Assembly (NCBI RefSeq): GCF_001625215.2
Contig: NC_030384.2
Coordinates: 37,916,390-37,980,389 of the forward strand
From: Daucus carota subsp. sativus
Taxonomy: Eukaryota > Streptophyta > Magnoliopsida > Apiales > Apiaceae
Reading direction: 5' to 3'
DNA: 64,000 nt
The notes beneath the pieces are model-generated. The model was not told the DNA's origin and searched no databases. It saw only the letters and a list, made by a program, of their open reading frames with translations. Below are positions 34,918 through 47,600 of this stretch, in pieces. Made by a program: the position numbers and the translations under genes. Each line of letters opens with the position of its first letter. The first letter of the stretch is position 1.

Positions 34918-37900
34918 GACACGAGATCTATTCTCATCCATTTTCAGGCCACTTTACTCGGCAGTCAATCAGTCACACCTTTCCTTGGAAACTTGAATCC
35001 TTTCAAGACCCAGTTATTTTCTTCAACTATCCAGTGCACGGGCTAAGTTTCTTTAACCTCAAATCTGCTTTTTTGTACTTCTTTGCTTTGGTTATTCAAT
35101 TCTTTTAAAAGGTGCTCATCTCACATTTGTTTAGTTCAGTTCTGTGTGAATTTATTCACCTGTACTATATTTCAGTAATCTTTAAGAAATAATTACACCA
35201 GAGCACTAGTATATGCCCCAGCTGATGTGTAGGTCGCAGCATGTCAGCATCTACAGACTACAGAGGTGGTCCTCATGTCGCCGGGGACTTGATCCTCTAA
35301 ATTAATATAAACAAGATTGTTGAAATTTGTAATATCTGGTTGCATGGTGGGTCCTGTTCTGTTAATTTAGTTCGATTTTCCTGTACTGGGAATTGTTGGT
35401 GCCTGGACCCCGGCTGCATTTTAGTGTGTAGCCCTGTTTATAAGATGTAGAGTAGTATATCATTTCTTGCAAGTTGCAAAATAAGATAATAAGTATTGCT
35501 TGAGATTGAACTTCCATTGCTTGCCATGCTATACTTTGTACTCCGATTTATAGTAGACTTGACAATAATTGGTTCATTTTACTCTTGTGTACCCTAAATA
35601 AAAATATAAAATGAAATCAATAAATATATTAGCATATTATATTCTTACATATATTTATATGCATTAATGTGTATATTTAAATACATACCAGTAGAGTTAA
35701 TAAAACAAATGATCACTAAAACAGATAATGTTACATTTAAGTTTTATGATTTTGTCTATTGGTAGTTTTTGCCTCTACCTTTTTCTTTATATAAAACAAG
35801 GAATTATTTCAAAAAAAAATAATAAAAAGGTTGATCAAGTTAACATTTTATATTTTTTTCATTCTTTGGATTGAGTATTGAGGAAGTGTTTATCATTCGG
35901 CGTATTTGTGTTTTGACAGAAATAAGCATGCTTTCATTTTTAAAAAAAAAACAAGAAAAGGAGGAAGGTATCCTTGTCTTTCTTAGAAATCGGTCGAAAT
36001 GCACCGTTTACGATCTCTTTTTTCAGAGGATTTTTATGGCCGAAACGAAATTCTCTCTGTACCTCAGGAAATTTTCATGGCCAAACGAACTATATACTGT
36101 AATATTCACTTTCTTTTCTATGGTCGTTGGACTTTTTGAGTTCTTTTGATAAATTATTTAAATTGTTTTATACAAATTATAAATTAAAATATATTATATT
36201 ATTATTTGAAATGAAAACCTGAATAATATATTTTTGATCATATAAGTCAAAAAATTTAAAATACATGTCAAAAAATTGAACAGATTATATTAAAAATCAA
36301 AACTCTATTTTAAGATTTGGAACACAACACATACACTACAAAACCAATCTTCTACGTCACAATATTCCGGTCCGTATCATTCGTAATGTCATTTCTTGCA
36401 AAAAACATTGTTGTGAATTAATCGTATGTGATGACATCAAGTAGGATAATAAGATGGTGCTGTAAAGCATATGTAGAAGATCTTAAAGACATGTAGAAAG
36501 ATATGTGAAGAAACCCTAACTGAATCTGAAAAATCTTCCCCCCCTACACAGTATAGATGTCCTGTGGCTTTCATCTTTTGTTCTCGCCATGTCCATGTCC
36601 ATAAAGTTTTCTACTTCTCCTCCTCCTCCATCCATTTGTATTAGTAGTGGTGGAATCATTTTCTTTTCAATAGATGCCTCTTAAAGTTGTTTGTTTTTTA
36701 ATCTTTGTCCATTCTCCGAATCCTCCAATCGAAATTGACATGTTTTTTAATAAGAGCGGTTTACATTGTCTCGCATTTCAATTCTTTGTTGATTTTTCAA
36801 TTCATATTTCTATCAAATTGTACCCTAAATTTGATAATTGAGTCGATGAGCCGGATTTAATTTAAGTTTGCAAGTCTGTATCCAGATAAATTCATGGAAA
36901 ATCACGGAGAAAAGACTTTGGATATCACCAAACTCATAAATAATGTCTAAAATTGAGTTGAGAAAAATATCTCAAATACTATTTATCAAAGTCGGATAAT
37001 CTGACATTCTTGTATTTGGACAAAAACGCTAGACCGTGTAATTTTTTGGTCTGAAAAACTCTACAAAACATAAGACGATTTTGTGTTGTGAGAGGAAAAC
37101 GTTATATAAAATGGTATTTAAAATTTCAAAACGCTAAATCATATAGTATTAAGCAGGAAAGCAAGATAAACGTCACACAGGAATTTTGTATTACAAAGTG
37201 ATAACTGATAGCCATTTTCTCTAATATATTTGAGGCTATTTTCTTGAGCGTAATTTCTATTCCTATTCCCATTTCATATCCAGACGTCTCCTTGATAATA
37301 TTCCGCAATGCTGTCTAATTACCCATCTTATCATACGAAGCTGTACCCTGCTCACTTCAGATTCTTGCCCTTCTGATTATTCAATTTTACTGCACAACCT
37401 TTTGATAGAAAGACCACTTGTGTTACCAAGAATGAATTGGATGGCTTAGAGTAAAAGGCGATTCTAGCGATGTCTATTAGCTCACGTACTATTTATATGC
37501 AAATGAAGCAACATAAATATTAGGTTAAGAATCAATATATCATAACAGTTGTAATCACTTAAGAATCCATCAGTATCAGAATAGTTCGCATCACTCGTAC
37601 TTATCTCGCCACGCCCTAAAAATTCGTCAAATTGATTTATACGTAACTTATGACTCAGAAACAGTTTTAAGCCATGACTTTAACCGTTTAAAGTCAGAAG
37701 CAGTTTTAAGCCCGTGACTGAGGAAACAAACAGGCTCTTAGATTTGTTAAGGTCGAATAGCGAAAAATGATTATGTTTAACAAATAAGAAACTCATTTTG
37801 TGGAAAATATTTGAAATTTGTTCTCTTGATTTCTGATATGATGATAGTTGATACATACAATGACCTGATATTTCAGGGGAAAGAGAAAATTTGAAGACAT

Positions 37901-38007
37901 TACAATTTGTTACAATGAACATGAAAGAGAATCTTTCAATCTCAAAGTAAAGTTTTTCTGTTTTTGAGAAAGCTTGGTAAAATAAAGATTGCAGGCTCCT
38001 ATGATCA
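34918..38007. other. Convergent intergenic region between the auxilin-like gene and AAP3
   Basis: This 3.1 kb contains the 3' UTRs of both flanking genes and otherwise no supported gene. Frames at 35871-36149 and 36589-36684 look unconserved. The second encodes a small Ser/Pro-rich peptide and could be a relic of a transit-peptide exon. Confidence 0.45.
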
Positions 38008-40204
38008 TCAGTAACTTGTCTTGAATGGCTTATAGACCTTGAGATCAGTGACAACTCCTGCAAATGATCCGGCTGCTGCAGCAATAGAAATTATTAGACA
38101 AGCAGCACTTAGGATCTGGAGAGAAATCCACCTGGTGCTCCACCTGGGAATTTTTTTCTGAACTATGTACATTTCGACTGGGAAATAAACGGTGAGTGGC
38201 CAAAACCCGAAAGCTCCAAGGATTCCAACAACGTCGTTGAAGAAAGGCATGAGCATTGATATGATTGTCGTTAGGCATACAAAGATTGTCCTCCAGATAA
38301 GGCGGAAAAGATTGAGCTTGTAAGTAAAGCCTCCTGGCAAGGGGACGTCATAGTCCTTGTTAATGAAGTCACTTTGTGGGAATGTTTTAGTGGCAAATTT
38401 TTCGACAAAGGCAAATAGAGGTTGACAGTAGACTTGGTATGCACCAACAAGGTGGATCACTATGGCTGCATTGGCGATATTGAGGAGCCAGTAGGGGTTG
38501 TAGAATCCGAATCCTGTGAGAAGGTTGCCAGGGGCTAAGTCCCCGAATGCTGCATAGCCAAAGCAGCCGCAGAGCATGTAGAAAACAGTGGTTACAGCCA
38601 CACTGATTAAAGTAGCCTTTTTCATTGTCTTTGTTTCTGATGGTGGGGATTTTACTGTGTCCTGTTATTCAACTGGTAGTTAGCTTACAAACGTATGAAC
38701 TGTAACATGTCTGGGTAAGAAAGTGATTAATTTGAGTTACCTGGATTTCGATCAGTATGAGGGAGTAAGAGTAGGCAAAAGCTATAGCTCCAAGTGCTTG
38801 GAAACTCCTCCATATCTTCTGAGTTTCACTGACAGTTCCGATGCTGATTCCTGTGAGACTTCCCCTGAATTTTCCGGTTTCTGCCAGAAAATCAAGTAGC
38901 AGAATTAGATTCCATTCGTGTTAAACTCTAAAGTCGATTGAAATTAATAAATAAAAAGAGTACCTATGACTTTAGAAACACCAAGTGCAAGGCCAATTGC
39001 AGAGTATGTGAAGGACATTACTGCAGCAACTATGGAGAGCCAAGATATTTGATCAAAATCTGGTATCTGAGAGAACAGAATTTCCATGGCACCAAAAGCA
39101 AGCATATATGGGGTGCTAGAAACCAAACATGGATTCTTTGCATGACTTGCATGGAAGCAGTTAGACCTCTTGATAGCCCTGTTGGTTTCAACATCAAAAT
39201 TCATAAATTATTCAGATTCCGCAATCAAGAATGCTAGAGGTCTCAAAATATTTACCAAATGGTGTACCGAATGATGATGTGACAGCATGTCATGTATAAT
39301 ATTAAATCATGGCCATCACAATTAATTATACATGACACACATCCCCACCGTCACATCATCATCCTACACCGCCCCCTTGCATGTTTCAAGAACCCGAAAA
39401 ATGGTATATAGAAGCAAATATTAAAGCATGTTTAAACTTACACCATGCTTATAGATGCTGCAATTGTGTAACCAACAGCAACTCCAAACAGATTTATGTA
39501 TTGAATCAGCCCACAAATTTTAACCTTATAGCCACCTGAAAGAAGAATTAAGCAAATATATCAAACTATAAACGATTAAACCTTCACCATCATTCAGTTA
39601 AAACAGTAAAAATAATTTACCAAGATTGGTTTGAACAGCTTCCATGTAAGTGTAATTTCTTTTGCCATCACTAGACCGGTAACAAGCAGCAAGGAGGCAA
39701 GAAGTGTAGTAAGTGACAAAAGAAAACAAGAACAAAACAGTTGGACCAGCAATCCATCCAAGTTGTGCAGTGGCCCAAGCCAAAGACAAAACTCCAGAAC
39801 CAATCACTGCTGTTATTATGTGAGCACTTGCTGTCCAAACAGTTCCTATATATCCAAAACCAGAACATAAAGTAAGAACACTAAAATATAATTACTGGAA
39901 GAGCTTTTTTGTTTTGAGTCGGCTTGAAGTGTCCGGCATGGAAACATGGTCCGACAATCTTTTATAAGGTATACATATTTTTGGCCTAAAATAAGTGAGT
40001 ATCGAGTATATGACATGAATATATATGAGACAGAATAAAGAATCGGGTAACAAAGCCTAAAACTACTTGGCATAACAAATTTAATTAAATTGTGAAACAA
40101 AATGTACCGGTTCTTTTGAGGCGACCATCATCATCGAAACACTTGGAGCCTCCCTGTGGTGGTGACATGGAGACCTCAAAACCAAGGTTCTTGTCCTCAA
40201 CCAT
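38008..40204 (-). CDS. Amino acid permease, AAP2/3/5 clade (AAP3-like)
   Basis: This is a plasma-membrane proton/amino-acid symporter used in uptake and vascular transport of amino acids. Six exons (40204-40108, 39845-39621, 39535-39442, 39178-38964, 38880-38741, 38661-38008) give 474 residues. Diagnostic blocks are GSKCFDDDGRLKRTG before TM1, TASAHIITAVIGSGVLSLAW in TM1, CYRSSDGKRNYTYMEAV, AIKRSNCFH, SQIPDFDQISWLSI, ALGAIAFAYSYSLILIEIQD and the TM8-10 stretch NPYWLLNIANAAIVIHLVGA. The end KVYKPFKTSY and the N-terminal MVEDK...GGSK pattern fit AAP3 best. The exon 3 donor is taken two bases after AGC ATG (at gtaagt), which restores SISMVAIKRSNC; the alternative GT two bases earlier would break the frame. 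Regulation may involve the short upstream ORF in its leader. Confidence 0.92.
39261..39370. repeat. Hairpin-forming inverted repeat in AAP3 intron 3
   Basis: The left arm contains ggtgta, gatgatgtgac and gtcatgtataat. The right arm contains attatacatgac, gtcacatcatc and tacacc in the matching inverted order, about 110 nt overall. It is palindromic with small bulges and lies wholly inside the intron. It may be a tiny MITE or a fortuitous stem. Confidence 0.55.
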
Positions 40205-40376
40205 CTTAATTTGTGTCAATTGATTTTTAAGAAAAAAGAGAGGAAGCAATGAAGTTAGTTATGTGATACAAGAAGAAATGTACTTGAAAACACTGTCTTG
40301 CAATGATCAATAAATGAAGCTTAGTATATGGACCAACTACTATTCTTCAGTGAGTCTATCTGTATTTTCCAGTACT

Positions 40377-40418
40377 TTAACTACTCAACCAAAATAGACA
40401 GACAGATGCAAAACACAT
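40377..40418 (-). other. Upstream ORF in the AAP3 leader
   Basis: The first ATG between the probable TATA box and the AAP3 start opens a 13-codon frame (MCFASVCLFWLSS, then TAA), about 170 nt before the main ATG. It is the only ATG I found in that interval. Whether the leader is unspliced and the ORF translated is unknown. Confidence 0.45.
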
Positions 40419-40513
40419 TTCCCAAGAGTTTATAATACAAATAAATAAATGGAAAGATGGGTGTGCTTAAATGACTCTGTGTGTGTGTGGAGAAGAGAAT
40501 CAAGAGATGCAAG

Positions 40514-40520
40514 ATTTATA
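40514..40520 (-). promoter_or_regulatory. TATA box of AAP3
   Basis: The minus strand reads tataaat, about 310 bp before the AAP3 start codon. A start site some 30 bp downstream would give a leader of about 280 nt containing the upstream ORF. Confidence 0.5.
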
Positions 40521-40529
40521 GAAGCTGAG

Positions 40530-43500
40530 GTTATGGGGAGTCTGTCCCAGAGAGATAAGTGGATGCTTTACAAGTGAATGATAAAGGTGGTATATATACT
40601 GATATGTACACACCACATGTGAAACCAAGACTGATAAGTTTCAATTATTGTAAATGCTTCAGTTGAAGCCTAACTTATTAAAAAATATAAAATCTACCAG
40701 CTAGCTATAATAAAGAAGCTTTAAGAAGGACTAATAGTTGCAGTTACAGATATGATATTTGTAGGTATGGCTGGTTTGAAAATTGTATTGCATGGGGCTA
40801 ACAAGTGGGCAGAATTGTTAGATTCTGCTTCTTGATTTTTGTGTGTAGAGTTTTGAAGTATCAAAACAGAGGTTGAAGCTAAAGGTGCTGTACAAATTTT
40901 AGTATTTCTAGACCTGCCCATGAATACAATATTTTTTGGCTTCTATCTATACAGCCAGCTTACATTTTGTAAACCAGAAACTCTTGATTATAAAAATAAT
41001 ACTTAGCAACTGATCCTTAAACTCTAATGACGAGGAGTCTTGTATACTGGATACGACCTTCTCTGATTTACGACTGAAATGTTCTAATGGCATTTCTTGT
41101 TAATGCTTTAAAGTGAATGCAAAACATGCCTTAACCATGCTATAAACAAGAAACAAACAAACTATGAATGAGATAGAAAGAAGAATCTGCAAAATGTCTG
41201 AGCTTTTACCTTCACAAGCAAACTCTTTTCCTTGTAGGAGCTTGGAGTGTCTAGCTTTCTATCAAATGAGACAGACTCCAAGTCTCACAAATAATGATGA
41301 GTGAGTTATTACTCTTGTTTGTTTGTTTGTTTCTCAATGACCAACCCTGGGGGCTTTATATATAGTAGAGCACAAACATACAAAATCAATATTTTAATGT
41401 ATATCATATGGTGAATTAAGCAACACCTTCCAATATGAAGAATTCTCATCCACCCTTCCTGCAAGAGAATAAATTCGATTGGTATTAATAATTCAGTACC
41501 CCATAAATAATGGATGGCAGGACAGCATATAATTATTAACTTAATTTGAATTATTTTACCAGTCAAACATGTCCTTATTGTGGTTCTTAGGATCATCAAA
41601 ATGTAGTGTAATTACCACTAAGAGTTTCATGATTATAAGCTACCTAGTGTGGTGGGTGTGGAGGGTTGCATGTAGATACTAGATAGACATGCAAATAAGG
41701 GCAGTATCCTATTCTTCAAGTTTCTGTTCTTATCTCATGATCTAACATCTTGAAATAAGTTCCCAGAGTCTGAGGAAAGGAAGGATTTCCTGCCTAGCTA
41801 TTTCTATCAACTTTGATTTGTAATAAAATGCCCATTCTTTCTGTTATCGTTTAACTTTATATTTATCAATATGTATGCATACACATGCATCATCCTTCTA
41901 CAGGAAGCCTCTTTGGTCTTCAAATAGAAGATGGTGGTGAATCTTTAAAGAAAGGTGAAATTAACTTATCTTAGTACAGTCGGTGATATATAAAAGGGGC
42001 ACTTATTAAATTTTTATATAAGGGTTGTGAATGAATTCATTAAATAAACCTGTTTTAGGAGTTAGGGTTTAAGAAAAATTAAAAATTTTGAGCACATGTT
42101 ACATGTAATGTAATAATAAAGAAGTTGATAAATTTTAAGATTGGATTTTTACAAAATTATACAAAGAACGATTTGAAGGTAAAATACATTAAACTTTAGA
42201 CAAACAATCGCATTCATAGACCATCAGTGTTACAAAAATTGAAAATCGGATCTAATCGGTTGATCTACTGATTTAGGATTAATCGAAAATCAAAGATTGA
42301 TCGGAGTGAAAATTGGAGGTATTTAATATTAAAATATTACTTAATATTTATAGTAGTTATTATTGTATTGGGTTATTTATTAATAAATGTATCTTTACTA
42401 TATCATAAATTGTTCATATTTAAAATGATATAATATTTTATTTTAATAAATTATTATATATATTTCGATTAAGAGAAATTTATAAGGATTAATCGGATCG
42501 ATCCGCAACATTGCGATGGATATGGTTTAACGGTTAAATTGAAGATTTTTAGGCCATCTCTGGATGCAGACCTAATTTTTGGTCCAAATTTGGACTAAAC
42601 TATCTTTGGATTCCAACAATTCGGCCTGAATTTTGGTTCAAATTCATATATCAATATATTATACTTTTAATTATCTTTCTATTATTATTCTAATCTTTTA
42701 ACAATAATATAAGATTCATGTTAATATTAAACTTGATAAATTTGTTGAATTAGAATAAATTACATTTAAATAAAGAAAATAAAAGGAAATTTAACATCTT
42801 GCCTAATTAACTAAAATAAAAGTTACAAAGATTCAATGTTATTCCGAATTAATATATTATTCCCACATATACTCAATTAATGCATCTCAAAGTGCAATAT
42901 GAGCTTCTTATTTTTAATTTTTCGATGTCGTTCAAGAATTGTTGAGAGCATCTTTATCATTCTCAACTGTTTCAACTTCTGGATCTGGATCTGACACTGT
43001 AATTGGATCTTTATATCATGTTATCAAAGTTTTAGTTTATGTTATATTTTCGTGTAAGTTGTATTTGCAATCAAGTTTTATGAATCTTTAGTTTATGTTT
43101 AATGTAGTGTTAATTTGAATTTAATAAATTTTAATGATATTTAATTTTATTATATTTCACAATTAAATATAATTTATAACTATTTGAAAAATATATTAAT
43201 ATATGATCAATCAATCAATTAAATATATAAAAAATGTTATTATTATATTGTTAAATTGGTTTAGACGCTCTAAATTTTGACCGTCTCCGTCTAAATTTGG
43301 ACCAAAATTTAAATCGGTCTGAATTTGGATTTTGAAGTCGTGTTGAATTTTGAGTGATGACCGCCATAACTTGGGCCGGTTGACGTAACAATATGAGTAA
43401 ATAGCTTGGCCCAATCATTTAAGTTTAAACTCCGAGGGTTTGTATTGTTTGGCAGGAAGCAAATTGGTGCGAAATCAGAAGATGACAACTCAAATCTGGC

Positions 43501-44560
43501 TACACTTGATCCTCTCACTCGTATAGTATACACAAGTATGTAAGTATTCATCACCATAAGCCTCGCTGCTATATGTATGTATATATTCTCTGTTGCTGCC
43601 TCAATTAACAAACTCTGATTTTAACTACAGTATAATTACTACTTTAGGTTTAGTATGTTTATCAATTCTTATGCACCAATTGCTCGCTATTCATCCTCGT
43701 TTGTCCAGTTTAACCTGTCCTAGTGAAATTAGAATCGTTAATTATCGAGTTTTTATTGGTTAAAGAGAAGTGGTTAACCTGTTATCCTAGACAATGTAGC
43801 GTATATGCTAGATAGATGATAGATGATGTAGTTTGATATACATTTTTATGAGGTGTAATTCGCTCTATAGTTTAATTTTGTCGGATTGTAATATTATCTT
43901 TCATGTTGCTTAGTGTTTTGCGGTGAAAAAGATTTATAAGGAATAGGGCAATGGGACTGTTTTAACTATTTATGTAGTGGCATATTGTAATTGGGAAACA
44001 CAACGGTGATATATGTTTAGGTAAGTACTGATTTCTACCAAGTAGTAGTGTTACCATACAAATTATTCTGCTCCGCTTTTTAACTAGATTTTGGGTATAC
44101 CTTACAACCAGTTTTGCAAGGCTTGATATGATGCTAGACCTGGTTTACACAGAGTCTGGAGACACATCCAAGTGTTCGATTCAGAAATTGGAATTACTGA
44201 ATATTGGAAACGCCGTCCTTTTTATAGACACAACATATTAGGCTTCTTCGTCATGTTTCCATTCTTTCTTTTCTCTGCATCTGAAATTCATATCACATAT
44301 AATTTTTCAGTAGTTTCTACATTTTAGTCAAAGAATCAATGTAGTTTTGGAGTCTGGGACACAGGTTGTGCAACCAAAATAGAAAAGTCGGGGCAACATA
44401 GTGTTGGACATTTTCACACGCTTTCACAATATCAGGGTTACTTTAATTTTTGTCCCCGTGGGACAATTACCTTCTTGCATCAAACCTCAAATAAATTGTA
44501 AGAAATTGTATTATTCACAGATGTATTTTTATCACAAACATTTAATTTAGTTATTTTCTT
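40530..44560. other. Divergent intergenic region between AAP3 and the PQBP1-like gene
   Basis: These 4 kb hold the promoters of the two genes. No coding signature is seen. A TTTG tetranucleotide run lies at about 41316-41334. A degenerate inverted repeat (42553-43330) is listed separately. The right end near 44566 has an acceptor-like cttgtgcag that probably begins the second 5' UTR exon of the PQBP1-like gene. Confidence 0.45.
42553..43330. repeat. Degenerate inverted repeat, possible old MITE
   Basis: The left side has gcagacctaatttttggtcc then aaatttggac. The right side has ctaaatttggaccaaaattt then aaatcggtctga, an approximate reverse complement some 730 bp away. The interior is AT-rich and non-coding. 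No target duplication was identified. Confidence 0.35.
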
Positions 44561-44686
44561 GTGCAGATAGAATAAGTTCTTATATAGTACGAGCCTCCTC
44601 TGACATCCCATCCTAAATTTCTCTGCGCTAAGAATCAAACATCACAATTACTAGAGCTGACAAAAGTAAGATAGTTTTGTAATACT

Positions 44687-47600
44687 ATGGGGGAAAACAA
44701 TGAGCCTCTTCCTCCAGGTGTTCCATCCGTGCCAAGTTACACACCAAACTCAGCAGCATCTGTGAATATGGCTACCTGCTACCCACAGTCTTTCCAGAAC
44801 AATGTTAATCCCCATCATCAATATCAGTATTCTTATAATAGTCACAATACTGTTTCTCCCTCTAATGTAGCTCTGGCTCCTCCGCAACACTTTAATCCAC
44901 ATTTTAATCCTTCACCGAGATTAGATCCTGCTCAATATGCTCCTTGTGTTTCAAATCAGTTTCCAGGTAACTTTCAAAACAACAATATTACCCAATATAG
45001 ACCCCCCAGTGTTCAGAACTTCCAACATATATCTCCAGGTCCAGCTGTGTCAGCATGCAGTACACATACTTCGCCTATGACATCTAATGTTTCGCAGCCA
45101 CAATCAGGAAATGTTCAATCTGATGGCCTGCTGATGACCTCCCAGTCAGCCAATACAAGTTCTCCATTAGAGGCTTCTAAAAAACTAAATGACGGAAATC
45201 TCGTTGAAGTGCATCAAGCTAATGTTTTGGAAGAAAACCAGAGCAAAGATATGGATTCGGAATGCTTCTCTAATCAATCCGGGATCCAAAGTGCAGTACA
45301 ATCTGCTCAAAACATATTGGAGCAAAAATCAGCAAAACTATATGAGACAGGTAAGATACTCTCAATCTATGGGGACACTGCTGACATAAGGACCTACCAG
45401 TAGCTAATATTAAAATTTTGACTTACCTATTTATTAACTTATTAAGTAAGTCTTCATCTTTGACTAAAAGGAACAATCTTTATTCAGACAGACGCTTGGA
45501 GGTGCATTCAGCTGATATTGAAAATGCTGTACAGGATGCTGTGCTACGCGAACAAGTAAGTCCGTAGAGGAACCACATAGATATGTAAACATTTGTCAAT
45601 TTAATTGAGTGATTTGTATATATATAGTGGGGAATTAATTTACTGGAGTAATAGAATATCTTTGTACATATTTCAGGAAACTGTTGTCCAAAAAGTGATA
45701 CAGGGTCAAAGGTGACTTCTGCTCTCTTAGTTAATATATCATTTCTATAGTTTCTAAATTATTGGCGTATCAAGCAGTAATTTGACATCTGATCACCTAA
45801 ATTCAGGGAGTGGAGGGGGGTAACTGAACCTCCAGAGAACCAGGACGACATTATCGCAAAACGTCATGATCAAAATGCCATAAAGGTATTTGTCTGATTG
45901 ATTGCTCTGGACCTCTTAAGTTTTTAGTGCTAATTTATTTGGGTCCAAGTCCAACATATTTTGCATTACTATAACATCTCATTTTTTTCATACAACTTGA
46001 AGGAGCATCTTTTAAATATGACTACAAAGCATCGTGCTGAGATGGCCACCAAACGTGGCAAGACTAGCGTTGCTGAGCAAGGTATTTCTTCTCTTAATTG
46101 TTGTAAATAGGTCCGTGTTCTTGTTAATATCTCTGTCCTAGGCAGTCCATTATGTATCATGAATAACAAAAAAATCTATTGATCCTTATATTATTAACAA
46201 TGGGTTGGACAATAATATATAACCAATATGCCATAACCTTTTGGTTTTGTATCAGGTAACTCGGAAATTGGAAATGGATATGGTGTGCCAGGTGGAGGTG
46301 CTTACTCTGGTGCTTCGGTGCCTAATTTGGAGCATGACGTGAGATCCGAACAGAAGCATGGGGAGAGCAAGTTGCCTGAGTACCTTAAGTTGAAGTTGAG
46401 AGCAAGGGGCATCTTAAAAGATGAACAAGCCAAGGTGAATGCTTCTCTTTCTTATAGTCATCTTAACCTCTTGTTTAGTCCTTTGTCTATCAACTTTCCT
46501 GTCTTCATTTGCTTTTTTCCTCTGCTACATAAGCAATAGGGTTCAAGCTAGGCATTTTTTGAAGACCAGAACTGTTTGATCATACATATTCCATTTCTGT
46601 CTTCATTTATCTTCTGCTATTTTACTCAGCCAGCCTTTTATACCTGATTGTTAACTATGATTGATCCGCTGACTCTACTTTCTGTTTCAGAGTTTAAAGA
46701 CTCAGACTCAAACTCTGACGCCCAAAATTTTGCCACCAGGATGGGTATATATATTTCCTACTCTAAGCTGCTGTGAAAATTTTATTTTGTTTTACTTTTA
46801 TTTTTGTGATTGTCCAAAATATATTTAATATTGTTGTGCTTTTCACACTTTTTGGAATTATATTAAAATCTTATTGGAGCACATGATTTAAAATTTAATA
46901 TTTACTTCTACTATAATGGCATTGTTGGAAGTAGAAAATAGAGCTCTTGCTATTATAAATGAATTCTTTAAGAAGCTTAAGATGCAATTTTGGAACATGA
47001 AAATCGAGGTGGGATAGCACCTGTATGACGGTCTTATATTTTTTTTGTTAAATGTATGTTTATGAAAATTAAATCTAAAGTAAAGAACACAAATTAGATT
47101 ACCAATTTTTTGTTAAACGTATGTTCAATTTAGAGAATATAAACTAAATCGTTCAGCATGTCTATTGCCTAATAGATCCATATAAATAGAAACTAAAGAT
47201 TGTAGATTGTTTAACGGTAAGACAAGAACCAGTGTTATCGAAAGCATTAAGCGCACCGAGGCGCCAAACTCTCTGGAGCCTAGGCGCAAAGCGCAAAAGC
47301 GAGGCGCGCGCTTCTTTGAAGCTTGGCGCATGTTTTACAATTTTTTTTATTTATTATTTAGGATATATGTATATAGGTTTATAACATAATTTATACTTCA
47401 TAATATATTAAATCACACTTTAAGCCAAAAATAATTTAATTTATCCTTTATAATATATTAAATAATACTTTTAGAGGGAAAAACAATCCTAAACTTAAAT
47501 ATTAAAATTCAAAATTTATGTTTCATAGGCAGAATTCCAGGCTTCCAACCAACCACTCATTGCTTTCATCAACATCAAGGAGTGATATAGGGTCAATTTT

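Noticed and set aside
36331..36420. cactacaaaa resembling a CACTA transposon end
   Set aside because: No matching inverted end (ttttgtagtg), subterminal repeats or 3-bp duplication were found nearby.
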